Shown: positions 14,662 through 22,628, numbered from the stretch's first letter. The stretch: DNA of 26,308 nt from an uncultured Negativicutes bacterium (GCA_937926555.1 CALAZX010000086.1:1-26308); one strand, 5' to 3'. Numbers and translations are program-made. Notes: a model not told the origin generated them from the sequence alone.

Positions 14662-15816
14662 ATGAAAAGGCTTAAAATCATGACCGTTTTCGGAACCCGT
14701 CCGGAGGCCATCAAGATGTGCCCCCTGGTGCTGGAGATGCAGAAGCATCCCGACACGGTCGAACCGATTGTGGCTGTGACGGCACAGCATAGAGAGATGC
14801 TGGACCAGGTACTGGACCTGTTCGGCATCCGTCCGGACTACGATCTGGACATCATGACCAGCGGACAGACGCTGTATGACGTGACCACCCGGGCTCTCAT
14901 GGGCCTGAAAGAGGTGATGGACAAAGCCAAGCCGGACATCGTCCTGGTACATGGCGACACCACCACCACTTTCGCCGGCGCCCTGGCCGCGTTCTACGCG
15001 CAGATCCCCGTAGGCCATGTGGAGGCCGGGCTGCGTACCGGCAACAAGTACTCCCCCTATCCGGAGGAGATGAACCGGAAACTCACCGGTTCCCTGGCCG
15101 ATTTCCATTTCTCCCCGACGGCCACCAGCAGAGCCAATCTGCTGAAGGAGAACGTGGACCCCGCGAAAATCTTCGTGACAGGCAACACCGTCATCGACGC
15201 GCTGGACACCACGGTGCGGGATGATTTCGAATTCGAGGACCCCGAGATCCGCAAGGCCCTGGCCAGCGGCAAACGGCTGATCCTCATGACCACCCACCGC
15301 CGGGAGAACCTGGGCGAGCCCATGCGGCATGTATACCGGGCCCTGAAGGCGGTACTGGAAGCCCATCCGGAAGTGGCTGCCATCTTCCCGGTCCACAAGA
15401 ACCCGAAAGTGCGGGAGATCGTGCGGGAGGAGCTGAAAGGCCTGGACCGCGTCTATCTCACCGAGCCCATGGATTACGAACCCTTCGCCAACCTGATGGC
15501 GAAAGTGGATATCGTCCTGACGGACAGCGGCGGCATCCAGGAGGAGGCCCCGGCGCTGGGTAAACCGGTGCTGGTGCTGCGGGACACCACGGAGCGGCCG
15601 GAAGCGGTCACCGCGGGTACCGTGAAACTGCTGGGAACCGACTTCGAGGCGGTGAAAGGGGAGACCCTGAGACTGCTGGAGGACGGGGACTACTACCGCA
15701 AGATGGCGGAGGCCGTGAACCCCTATGGCGACGGCAGAGCCTGCGCCCGGATCCTGGGATTCATTCTCAGGGAATACGGGTTATCTGACGCCTCTCCCGA
15801 TGAATTCAGCGTGTGA
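14662..15816 (+). CDS. wecB: UDP-GlcNAc 2-epimerase (non-hydrolysing)
   Basis: Interconverts UDP-GlcNAc and UDP-ManNAc, precursors of surface polysaccharides. The 384 residues match the family (about 370-385). Motifs are VFGTRPEAIKM (GTRPEAIK at 11-18), HGDTTTTFAGALAAFY, VEAGLRT, TTHRRENLG and DSGGIQEEAPALGKPVLVLRDTTERPEA, in the usual order. The ATG at 14662 follows ACAGGAGGT (about 14647-14655). No convincing terminator follows; the atp promoter is 55 bases after the stop codon. wecB next to the atp operon is a known Firmicutes arrangement. Confidence 0.95.
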   Translation: MKRLKIMTVFGTRPEAIKMCPLVLEMQKHPDTVEPIVAVTAQHREMLDQVLDLFGIRPDYDLDIMTSGQTLYDVTTRALMGLKEVMDKAKPDIVLVHGDTTTTFAGALAAFYAQIPVGHVEAGLRTGNKYSPYPEEMNRKLTGSLADFHFSPTATSRANLLKENVDPAKIFVTGNTVIDALDTTVRDDFEFEDPEIRKALASGKRLILMTTHRRENLGEPMRHVYRALKAVLEAHPEVAAIFPVHKNPKVREIVREELKGLDRVYLTEPMDYEPFANLMAKVDIVLTDSGGIQEEAPALGKPVLVLRDTTERPEAVTAGTVKLLGTDFEAVKGETLRLLEDGDYYRKMAEAVNPYGDGRACARILGFILREYGLSDASPDEFSV

Positions 15817-15870
15817 AAAATCGTATCAAGAGTTACAATGTTCTATCAATATGAAAATGGGAAAAAAAGG

Positions 15871-15899
15871 TTGGCAATTTCACGATAATATATTAGAAT
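15871..15899 (+). promoter_or_regulatory. Promoter of the ATP synthase operon
   Basis: TTGGCA (15871-15876) and TAGAAT (15894-15899) are exactly 17 bases apart, each matching the vegetative consensus at five of six positions. The region is AT-rich and lies 54 bases before atpI. A TTGACA at 15916-15921 has no matching -10 at a sensible distance. Confidence 0.68.
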
Positions 15900-15952
15900 A
15901 AAGTAGTGTGCAAGGTTGACACATTTTTTTCACAATTAGATGGAGACTCAAA

Positions 15953-16348
15953 ATGGGGAACAGAAAAGGACAATCAAAAAGCGGACTGATCAAATTGATG
16001 AAGCGGATCTGGCTGCGTCAGTTCTTTTTTGCTATCGTTGTGCTGGCTGTGGGGATCTACTTCTCCGCAAAGCTGCATACGGCCCCTCTCATCGCCGGCC
16101 TGGTATGGGCCATGCTGGACAGCGGCGTGGTGCTTGGAGCGCCTATCTATGCGTTTGAAGCCCCGGTGGAACGGACGAGAATGCTGATTCTCAAGATGTT
16201 CCTGGTGCGTATCGCACTGGCTGTCATCACCACATCTTTGATGTTGAGTTTAAAACTGAGACTGATGGAGACATTGCTCGGTTTTATTCTTCTACATATA
16301 TTTTTCATTATCAATTTAAAATTTTCACGGGAACAGGAAAACAAATAA
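15953..16348 (+). CDS. atpI: ATP synthase protein I (AtpI-like)
   Basis: A 131-residue membrane protein in the first position of the ATP synthase operon, the usual place of atpI. It has four hydrophobic segments (about residues 25-40, 46-67, 78-98 and 105-122) and a short basic N-terminus (GNRKGQSKSG). AtpI proteins are thought to help c-ring assembly or Mg2+ handling; they are poorly conserved and this call rests on position, size and topology. The ATG at 15953 follows GGAGA at 15942-15946. Confidence 0.75.
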   Translation: MGNRKGQSKSGLIKLMKRIWLRQFFFAIVVLAVGIYFSAKLHTAPLIAGLVWAMLDSGVVLGAPIYAFEAPVERTRMLILKMFLVRIALAVITTSLMLSLKLRLMETLLGFILLHIFFIINLKFSREQENK

Positions 16349-16382
16349 AAGATCACCTCGCCGTGAGGAAAGGAGAAAGAAA

Positions 16383-17078
16383 ATGGGAACTGAACAAGGA
16401 AGTAATGAGATTATCCATTATTTGCCTCAGGAAATTTCTGCTCTGGGGATGACCGTTCATATGCAGACTCTGTATATGATGTGGCTGACTATGGCCATCG
16501 TTGTCATCTTGATGGGTTTGTGCGCAAGCAGAAGCAAACTTATCCCCGGCAGATTCCAGTGCATCGTGGAGATGTGCATTTTATGGTTGGAAGATTTGAT
16601 TGAGAGCAATATCGGTAAAGAAGGACGGAGAGTCATGGCTCCTTTCCTGATTACACTCTTCCTCTATATCTTCATCGGTAACGAAGTCGGCCTCATGCCG
16701 CAGGTCGGTATTCACCTGACATCTCCCACCAACGACATCAACGTTGTGTTCGGACTGTCCATCATGGTAATGGTTGTGACCTATCTGATGGGGTTCAAAG
16801 TCAAAGGTTTCGGGTATCTGAAACATTTCGTGTCCCCCTTCGCAGTAATGCTTCCGCTGAATATCGTGGAAGAAGTGGCACAACCTGTCACCATGGCCCT
16901 TCGTCTGTTTGGTAACATTCTGGCAGGCGAAATTCTGCTGATCGTACTGTACCAGCTGCTCCCCTGGGTTGCGCCGGTTGTATGGGTTCTGTTCAGCTTA
17001 TGTATCGGTTTGTTGCAGGCCTTCGTATTCACGATTCTGACTATTATCGGCCTCAGCAATGTATTCGTTGAGCATTGA
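16383..17078 (+). CDS. atpB: ATP synthase Fo subunit a
   Basis: The stator subunit that forms the two ion half-channels beside the c-ring. The 231 residues hold five to six hydrophobic segments. The essential Arg is R174 in VTMALRLFGNILAGE, and the C-terminus carries LLQAFVFTILTIIGLSNVFVEH, both diagnostic. The ATG at 16383 is preceded by AAGGAG at about 16370. It is shorter than the enteric subunit (271) and typical for Firmicutes. Confidence 0.96.
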   Translation: MGTEQGSNEIIHYLPQEISALGMTVHMQTLYMMWLTMAIVVILMGLCASRSKLIPGRFQCIVEMCILWLEDLIESNIGKEGRRVMAPFLITLFLYIFIGNEVGLMPQVGIHLTSPTNDINVVFGLSIMVMVVTYLMGFKVKGFGYLKHFVSPFAVMLPLNIVEEVAQPVTMALRLFGNILAGEILLIVLYQLLPWVAPVVWVLFSLCIGLLQAFVFTILTIIGLSNVFVEH

Positions 17079-17131
17079 TGCTTGACGCACTGAAAATTTT
17101 TGAGAAAAAATGAAAGGATGAGAATCTAATT

Positions 17132-17380
17132 ATGGAAAACTCTTTGATTATCCCCGCATCTTTGATTGCTATCAGTATTTTAGGCGCTGGTGCTTCCATC
17201 GCCGCAGGTATTGGTGACAGCTTGGTTTCCGGCCGCGCCATCGAGAGCATGGCCCGTCAGCCCGAAATGGCTTCCGACCTGCGTACCAACATGTTCATCT
17301 GCATCGGTCTGATTGAGTCCCTGCCCATCATCGCAATCGTTATCGCGTTCGTACTGCTCTTCGCAAATCCGTTCGTATAA
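17132..17380 (+). CDS. atpE: ATP synthase Fo subunit c with two carboxylates
   Basis: The 82-residue hairpin protein that forms the rotor ring. Helix 1 runs to about residue 38, the polar loop contains ARQPE (41-45), and helix 2 carries the ion-binding E62 in IGLIESLPIIAIVIAF. Unusually, D29 in GIGDSLVSG lies exactly 33 residues before E62, the same spacing as Gln32 or Glu32 to Glu65 in Na+-binding c-rings. E62 is followed by S63, as E65 is by S66 in those rings. Other Na+ ligands are missing (L64, P65 and I67 in place of Thr, Gly and Tyr), so the coupling ion, H+ or Na+, is open. ATG follows GAAAGGATG (about 17111-17119). Confidence 0.95.
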   Translation: MENSLIIPASLIAISILGAGASIAAGIGDSLVSGRAIESMARQPEMASDLRTNMFICIGLIESLPIIAIVIAFVLLFANPFV

Positions 17381-17414
17381 TCAACGATTCAAAAACTTTA
17401 AGACATGAAATAAA

Positions 17415-17420
17415 AAGGAG
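17415..17420 (+). promoter_or_regulatory. Ribosome binding site of atpF, deciding a TTG start
   Basis: AAGGAG at 17415-17420 overlaps the possible GTG at 17420 and therefore cannot serve it. The TTG at 17429 is 8 bases beyond and fits well. Confidence 0.6.
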
Positions 17421-17428
17421 TGCTGAAA

Positions 17429-17911
17429 TTGCTGGATTTTGATGCTACATTTATTGCGCAGATTGTAAATTTCATCATACTTCTTTTCATCCTGGGCAAA
17501 TTCGCTTACAAACCGTTAATGAGAGTTCTGGACGAACGTCGCGAACGCATTGCCAACGACCTGGGTTCCGCTGAGAAAACCAGAGTTGAAGCTGAAGCTC
17601 TGAAAGAGCAGTACAGCAAGCAGTTGGCTGAAGCTCGTCAGGAAGCTGCCGCTATCGTTGACAAAGCCAATAAAATCGGCGCTAAGATTCAGGAAGACTC
17701 CAAAGCGCAGGCTCTGGTTGAAAAAGAACAGATTATTGCTTCTGCTCACCAAGTTACTGAACTGGAAAAAGAACAGGCTCTGGCACAGATCCGTGGTCAG
17801 GTTATCGCTCTGGCTACCGAGATTGCCGGCAAAGTTATCGATCAGAAACTGAATTCTCAGGATGATCAGGCTATGATTGCCAAGACCGCTGACAGCGTTC
17901 TGAGCAAATAA
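17429..17911 (+). CDS. atpF: ATP synthase Fo subunit b
   Basis: The dimeric peripheral stalk subunit. From TTG 17429 it has 160 residues, the usual length. One N-terminal membrane segment (FIAQIVNFIILLFILGKFAY) is followed by a long charged alpha-helical domain rich in Lys, Glu, Ala and Gln, ending with the conserved-type region ALATEIAGKVIDQKL. The C-terminus ends normally at LSK, with no delta-like domain attached, so this is not the b-delta fusion known in mycobacteria. Only one b gene is present, so the stalk would be a homodimer. The next gene starts 99 bases later. Confidence 0.94.
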   Translation: MLDFDATFIAQIVNFIILLFILGKFAYKPLMRVLDERRERIANDLGSAEKTRVEAEALKEQYSKQLAEARQEAAAIVDKANKIGAKIQEDSKAQALVEKEQIIASAHQVTELEKEQALAQIRGQVIALATEIAGKVIDQKLNSQDDQAMIAKTADSVLSK

Positions 17912-17941
17912 TCCGCCGTATAACTTTTTTGATGTGTGAAA

Positions 17942-17986
17942 CGGACATTCTGTCCGCGACTTAATAAAACCCGCAAGTATCGCGGG
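17942..17986 (+). other. Two hairpins between atpF and the delta-alpha fusion gene
   Basis: CGGACA (17942-17947) with TGTCCG (17951-17956) and CCCGC (17970-17974) with GCGGG (17982-17986) form two perfect stems. They fill the only gap longer than 60 bases inside the operon, at the place where an atpH gene would normally begin. No U-tract follows, so they are unlikely to be a full terminator; mRNA processing or differential expression is possible. Confidence 0.45.
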
Positions 17987-17992
17987 AGATAT

Positions 17993-18000
17993 GGAGGTGA
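17993..18000 (+). promoter_or_regulatory. Ribosome binding site deciding the start of the fusion gene
   Basis: GGAGGTGA at 17993-18000 is a near-perfect anti-SD match, 10 bases before the ATG at 18011. The same frame is open upstream from an ATG at 17936, but that stretch has no ribosome binding site and runs through the two hairpins. Confidence 0.85.
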
Positions 18001-18010
18001 AGGATACAGT

Positions 18011-19864
18011 ATGGCTAATGAAAACGAAAAAGTAGCTTTGATCTTGAAAAGTCTGGATGACCTCCAGATGGAGAGCGACAAGCTGAAAGAAGTAGCCAGC
18101 AACGGTATCATCGCTGTTGAGCTGACTATTGCTAAAGAACTGACTGTATCTGAGAAAGAGACCATTGCCAAATTCATCGGCGAGAAGCTGGGTTATTTGG
18201 TATATATGGAAACCAAGGTTGATCCTTCCATCATCGGTGGCGCGATTCTTACTGCCGGCGACCAGGTTTATGACGCCAGCGTGAAGCACCGTATGGAGAA
18301 GATCGGCGACGCCATGGTGAAGGCGACGGTTAGCGACCAGTCCCTGGAAGCTCCGACCAGCATCACCGAATCCCTGTCCAAATCCGTTAAGGAAACGAAA
18401 CTGGAAACCGACATGGAAGAAGTTGGCGTGATCGAGAAAGTCGGCGACGGCATCGCGACCGTAAGCGGTCTGCAGCATGCTATGGCCGGCGAGCTCGTAG
18501 AGTTAAAAGGTGGCGTTACCGGCATGGTACAGAACCTGCAGCACAATGATGTAGGTATCGTACTGATGGGTGGCGAGACCACTGTAAAAGAAGGCGATCT
18601 GGTACGTCGTACCGGCCGTCTGATGGAAGTTCCTGTTGGCGAAGCTATGCTGGGCCGTGTAGTAAACTCTCTGGGCCAGCCTATCGACGGCAAAGGCGCT
18701 ATCCATGCTTCCGAAACCCGTCCTGTTGAGTCCCAGAGCCCCGGTATCGCAGCGCGTAAACCGGTAGATGTGCCTCTGCAGACCGGTATCAAAGCAATCG
18801 ACGCAATGGTTCCTATCGGCCGTGGCCAGCGTGAGCTGATCATCGGTGACCGTGGTACCGGTAAATCCGCCATTGCTGTGGACACCATCATCAACCAGAA
18901 AGGCAACGGCGTTATCTGCGTATACGTTGCCATCGGTCAGAAAGCATCCACTGTTGCACGTCTGGCCAAGACCCTGGAGAAATATGGTGCCGACAAATAC
19001 ACCATCATCGTGGCAGCGACCGCAGCTGACTCCGCTCCGCTGCAGTACCTGGCTCCCTATGCAGGCGTGACCATGGCTGAGTACTTCATGGACCAGGGCA
19101 AAGACGTGCTCTGCATCTATGACGACCTGTCCAAACACGCTGTGGCATACCGTGCCATGTCTCTGCTGCTCCGCCGTCCTCCCGGACGTGAAGCTTACCC
19201 CGGCGACGTATTCTACTTGCATTCCCGTCTGCTGGAGCGCGCTGCGCGCCGCAATGAGGACTTCGGTGGCGGTTCCATCACCGCTCTGCCGGTTATCGAG
19301 ACCCTGGCAGGCGACGTAGGTGGTTACATCCCCACGAACGTTATCTCCATCACTGACGGCCAGATCTACCTGGAGACCGACCTGTTCTACGCTGGTATCC
19401 GTCCGGCTATCAACGTAGGTCTGTCTGTATCCCGTGTAGGCGGTTCCGCTCAGATCAAAGCGATGAAATCCGTAGCAGGCACCCTGCGTCTGGACCTGGC
19501 TCAGTATCGTGAGCTGGCAGCTTTCGCCCAGTTCGGTTCCGACCTGGACAAAGCCACCAAAGCACAGCTGGACCGTGGTATGCGCATGACCGAGCTGCTG
19601 AAGCAGCCTCAGTACCGCCCGCTGCCGGTTGAGAAACAGGTAATCTCCATCTATGCCGGTACCAACGGCTACATCGACGACATCCCCGTTGCCGACGTGA
19701 ACCGTTTCGAGGCTGAGCTCCTGAAATTCATCGAGTCCAGCGCTCCGGAAATCGGCGCTTCCATCGTGAAGGAGAAGAAGATCACCGAGGCTAATGAAGC
19801 CGCTCTGAAGAAAGCGATTGAAGAGTTCAAGCAGACTTTTGTGACCTCTGACGGAAAGAGGTGA
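18011..19864 (+). CDS. atpA: Fused ATP synthase delta C-terminal domain and alpha subunit
   Basis: One open frame of 617 residues where about 505 are normal for alpha. Residues 1 to about 105 resemble the C-terminal part of the delta subunit (OSCP): IIAVELTIAKELTVSEKETI, then the signature DPSIIGGAILTAGDQVYDAS (71-90) and VKHRMEKIGDAM. A short linker (106-117, SDQSLEAPTS region) leads into a full alpha: N-terminal helix ITESLSKSVKE, VGVIEKVGDGIATVSGL, Walker A GDRGTGKS (279-286), catalytic-site residues around PGREAYPGDVFYLHSRLLER, and a normal C-terminal domain. The six-helix N-terminal domain of delta is missing and there is no atpH in the window. Alpha is a non-catalytic nucleotide-binding subunit, three per F1. 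The delta part would tether the b dimer. What is certain is the continuous frame; the structural consequence is inference. Confidence 0.93.
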   Translation: MANENEKVALILKSLDDLQMESDKLKEVASNGIIAVELTIAKELTVSEKETIAKFIGEKLGYLVYMETKVDPSIIGGAILTAGDQVYDASVKHRMEKIGDAMVKATVSDQSLEAPTSITESLSKSVKETKLETDMEEVGVIEKVGDGIATVSGLQHAMAGELVELKGGVTGMVQNLQHNDVGIVLMGGETTVKEGDLVRRTGRLMEVPVGEAMLGRVVNSLGQPIDGKGAIHASETRPVESQSPGIAARKPVDVPLQTGIKAIDAMVPIGRGQRELIIGDRGTGKSAIAVDTIINQKGNGVICVYVAIGQKASTVARLAKTLEKYGADKYTIIVAATAADSAPLQYLAPYAGVTMAEYFMDQGKDVLCIYDDLSKHAVAYRAMSLLLRRPPGREAYPGDVFYLHSRLLERAARRNEDFGGGSITALPVIETLAGDVGGYIPTNVISITDGQIYLETDLFYAGIRPAINVGLSVSRVGGSAQIKAMKSVAGTLRLDLAQYRELAAFAQFGSDLDKATKAQLDRGMRMTELLKQPQYRPLPVEKQVISIYAGTNGYIDDIPVADVNRFEAELLKFIESSAPEIGASIVKEKKITEANEAALKKAIEEFKQTFVTSDGKR

Positions 19865-19871
19865 GTGACTG

Positions 19872-20762
19872 ATGCCGAATCCACGCGAAATACATCGGCA
19901 CATGCGCAGTATCGGTAATATCCAACAGATTACCAAAGCCATGAAAATGGTTGCTGCTGCCCGCCTGCGCCGTGCGCAGGAAAAAGCCGCATCAAGTCGC
20001 CCCTTTGCCGAGAAAATCGAGTCTCTGCTGCTGACCGCTGTCAGTGACAAGGCTGTTGCCGCCGGAATGGGCAACCCCCTTCTGGAAGATCGTCCTGTCC
20101 GCAAGACAGGCATCATCGTTATCAGTGCTGATAAAGGTCTTGCCGGTCCGTACAACAGCAACGTGCTGAAACACGCCGTTGCCGAGATGATGGACAAGGA
20201 TGGCTACGAACTGATCACTGTCGGGCGCAAAGCCAAAGAGTATTTTCAACATCGTGGCTATGATGTGGCGAAATCCTTTTTCGGCCTGTCTGACAAACCG
20301 AACTTTGAATATGCGGAGCAGATCGCCAAAGCCGCTACCCAGCTGTTCTTAGATGGGGATGTGGATGAGGTGATCCTGGTATCCACCCGGTTCAAATCGG
20401 CATTGTCCTTCACGCCGGAAACGATGCATCTGCTGCCTGTTGTAGCTCCCGAGGCCGAAGAGAACGCCGATGGAACGAAAGTTTCCAAAGGCTATAACGA
20501 AACCGTTATCTTCGAACCGTCTCCGGAAGAAACCCTGGCACAGATTCTGCCGTATTATGTAAAGACGATTATTTACGCTGGGCTGATGCAATCAGCCGCA
20601 AGTGAGCTCGGTGCGCGTATGACCGCCATGTCTTCCGCAACCGAGAACGCGAGTGATTTACTTAGATCTTTAGAGTTGTCATACAATAAAGCTCGTCAAG
20701 CAGGCATTACTCGTGAAATCAACGAAATCGTTGGCGGAGCTGAAGCTCTGCAGCAAAACTAA
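19872..20762 (+). CDS. atpG: ATP synthase F1 subunit gamma
   Basis: The central rotor shaft of F1. The 296 residues have the conserved N-terminal MPNPREIHRHMRSIGNIQQITKAMKMV helix in slightly variant form and the C-terminal ELGARMTAMSSATENASDLL...YNKARQAGITREINEIVGGAEAL, both coiled-coil halves that pass through the alpha-beta hexamer. The start ATG at 19872 lies 7 bases after the preceding stop, with AGAGGTGAG (about 19857-19865) as ribosome binding site overlapping it, so translation is probably coupled. Confidence 0.97.
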   Translation: MPNPREIHRHMRSIGNIQQITKAMKMVAAARLRRAQEKAASSRPFAEKIESLLLTAVSDKAVAAGMGNPLLEDRPVRKTGIIVISADKGLAGPYNSNVLKHAVAEMMDKDGYELITVGRKAKEYFQHRGYDVAKSFFGLSDKPNFEYAEQIAKAATQLFLDGDVDEVILVSTRFKSALSFTPETMHLLPVVAPEAEENADGTKVSKGYNETVIFEPSPEETLAQILPYYVKTIIYAGLMQSAASELGARMTAMSSATENASDLLRSLELSYNKARQAGITREINEIVGGAEALQQN

Positions 20763-20778
20763 GGGAGGAAAATAATAG

Positions 20779-22188
20779 ATGACTGGTAAAATTGTACAAG
20801 TCGTTGGCCCTGTTGTCGACATTAAATTTCCGCCAAATGGCCTGCCTGCGATTTATAACGCTATCAAGATTGACGGTGAAGTAGGTGATGGACACAAGAT
20901 CCATCTGACTACTGAGGTTATGCAGCACATCGGCGACGATGTTGTTCGTACCGTTGCTATGAGCTCCACCGATGGTCTGGTACGCGGTATGGATGCAGTG
21001 GACACTGGAGCTCCTATCAGTGTACCCGTAGGCCCTGGCACGCTGGGCCGTATCTTCAACGTACTGGGTGAGACCGTGGATAACGATGACACCCCTGTTG
21101 AAGCATCGGAATATTGGCCGATCCACAGACCGGCTCCCAAATTTGATGAACAGGCTACCGCAGCTGAGATGCTGGAAACCGGTATCAAAGTTATCGACCT
21201 GATCGAGCCTTACGCCCTGGGCGGTAAGGTTGGTCTGTTCGGTGGCGCCGGCGTAGGTAAAACCGTTATCATCATGGAGCTGATCCATAACATCGCTACC
21301 GCTCATGGCGGTTATTCCGTATTCGCAGGCGTTGGCGAACGTACCCGTGAGGGCAATGACCTCTGGGGCGAGATGAAAGAATCCGGCGTTATCGATAAGA
21401 CCGTTCTGGTTTACGGCCAGATGAACGAGCCTCCCGGAGCTCGTATGCGCGTAGGTCTGACCGGCCTGACCATGGCGGAGTACTTCCGTGACGTTACCGG
21501 CCAGGACGTGCTGCTGTTCGTAGATAACATCTTCCGTTTCATCCAGGCAGGTTCCGAGGTTTCCGCACTGCTGGGCCGTATGCCCTCCGCAGTAGGTTAC
21601 CAGCCCACCCTGGCGAACGACATCGGTGCGCTGCAGGAGCGTATCGCTTCCACCACCAAGGGTTCCATCACTTCCGTACAGGCCGTTTACGTACCTGCGG
21701 ATGACTTGACTGACCCTGCTCCGGCCGGCACTTTCGCCCATCTGGACGCAACCACCAACCTGTCCCGTCAGATCGCTGAGCTGGGTCTGTACCCCGCAGT
21801 AGATCCCCTGGACTCCACCAGCCGTATCCTGGATCCGCTGGTAGTTGGTGAGGAACATTATAAAGTAGCTCGTGGCGTACAGGCTATTCTGCAGCGCTAC
21901 AAAGAACTGCAGGATATCATCGCCATCCTGGGCATGGAAGAGCTGTCTGACGAAGACAAAGTTACCGTTGCCCGTGCCCGTAAAATCCAGAGATTCCTGT
22001 CCCAGCCTTTCTTCGTAGGCGAACAGTTCACCGGTACCCCCGGTCAGTATGTTCCCCTGAAAGAAACCATCCGGGGCTTCAAGGAAATCCTGGAAGGCAA
22101 ACATGACGACCTGCCCGAGGGCGCCTTCTACATGGTAGGCACCATCGACGACGCTGTTGCCAAAGCTAAGAGCATGAAAGCGGAGTGA
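20779..22188 (+). CDS. atpD: ATP synthase F1 subunit beta
   Basis: The catalytic subunit. The 469 residues are standard. Walker A is GGAGVGKT at 155-162, followed by the catalytic Glu in GERTREGNDL, Walker B LLFVDNIFRF, and the DELSEED-like ELSDEDK in the C-terminal region. The ATG at 20779 follows GGGAGG (about 20763-20768). The codon pattern (many CGT, GTT, GCT, GTA) differs from the neighbouring GC-rich genes and fits strong expression. Confidence 0.98.
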   Translation: MTGKIVQVVGPVVDIKFPPNGLPAIYNAIKIDGEVGDGHKIHLTTEVMQHIGDDVVRTVAMSSTDGLVRGMDAVDTGAPISVPVGPGTLGRIFNVLGETVDNDDTPVEASEYWPIHRPAPKFDEQATAAEMLETGIKVIDLIEPYALGGKVGLFGGAGVGKTVIIMELIHNIATAHGGYSVFAGVGERTREGNDLWGEMKESGVIDKTVLVYGQMNEPPGARMRVGLTGLTMAEYFRDVTGQDVLLFVDNIFRFIQAGSEVSALLGRMPSAVGYQPTLANDIGALQERIASTTKGSITSVQAVYVPADDLTDPAPAGTFAHLDATTNLSRQIAELGLYPAVDPLDSTSRILDPLVVGEEHYKVARGVQAILQRYKELQDIIAILGMEELSDEDKVTVARARKIQRFLSQPFFVGEQFTGTPGQYVPLKETIRGFKEILEGKHDDLPEGAFYMVGTIDDAVAKAKSMKAE

Positions 22189-22192
22189 GCCT

Positions 22193-22615
22193 ATGGCTAG
22201 TTTAATGCAATTGGACGTTCTCTCTCCGGATGAGTACGTTTTCAAAGCTGACAATGTCTCCCTGGTGCAAGTGGAGACCACCGGCGGCGGACTGGGCATT
22301 CTGCCCCATCACGCCACCATGATTGTCGCTCTGAAACGCGCTCCCCTGAAATACAGAGATGACAAGGGCGAAGCCCATTATCTCTGCGTGGACGGCGGAT
22401 TCCTGGAGATGAAGAACAATAAAGTCACCATCATGAGTGTGGCGGCTGAAACTGCCGAAAGTATTGACGTGACCAAAGCCCGTGCTGACATGAAACGTGC
22501 CCAGGACCGGATCGACAACCCTGTAGAGGGTATGGACCCGGCTGAGGTAGAAGCAGCTTTACAGAGCGCTGAAGCTCGTCTGAAAACGGTGCAGCTGGCT
22601 ACCGCACGCGAATGA
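22193..22615 (+). CDS. atpC: ATP synthase F1 subunit epsilon
   Basis: The rotor subunit that links gamma to the c-ring and can inhibit ATP hydrolysis. The 140 residues comprise a beta-sandwich domain (about 1-88; SLVQVETTGGGLGILPHHATMIVALKRAPL) and a C-terminal helical hairpin (about 92-138), including an acidic turn NPVEGMDPAEVEAAL. The ATG is 4 bases after the atpD stop. A strong terminator follows 13 bases after the stop, closing the operon. Confidence 0.96.
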   Translation: MASLMQLDVLSPDEYVFKADNVSLVQVETTGGGLGILPHHATMIVALKRAPLKYRDDKGEAHYLCVDGGFLEMKNNKVTIMSVAAETAESIDVTKARADMKRAQDRIDNPVEGMDPAEVEAALQSAEARLKTVQLATARE

Positions 22616-22628
22616 TTCTGAAATGATG

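Noticed and set aside
15916..15921. TTGACA as -35 of a second atp promoter
   Set aside because: No acceptable -10 at 16-18 bases; the pair at 15871-15899 is clearly better.
17429..17911. A b-delta fusion like that of mycobacteria
   Set aside because: atpF ends at a normal length with no delta domain; the delta part is on the alpha side.
17936..18010. Upstream ATG that would add 25 residues to the delta-alpha fusion
   Set aside because: No ribosome binding site, runs through two hairpins, and the peptide is not delta-like; GGAGGTGA fits ATG 18011.
18503..22299. Two long - strand open frames opposite atpA-atpG and atpD
   Set aside because: Both are antisense to highly conserved ATP synthase genes and have no coding signals.
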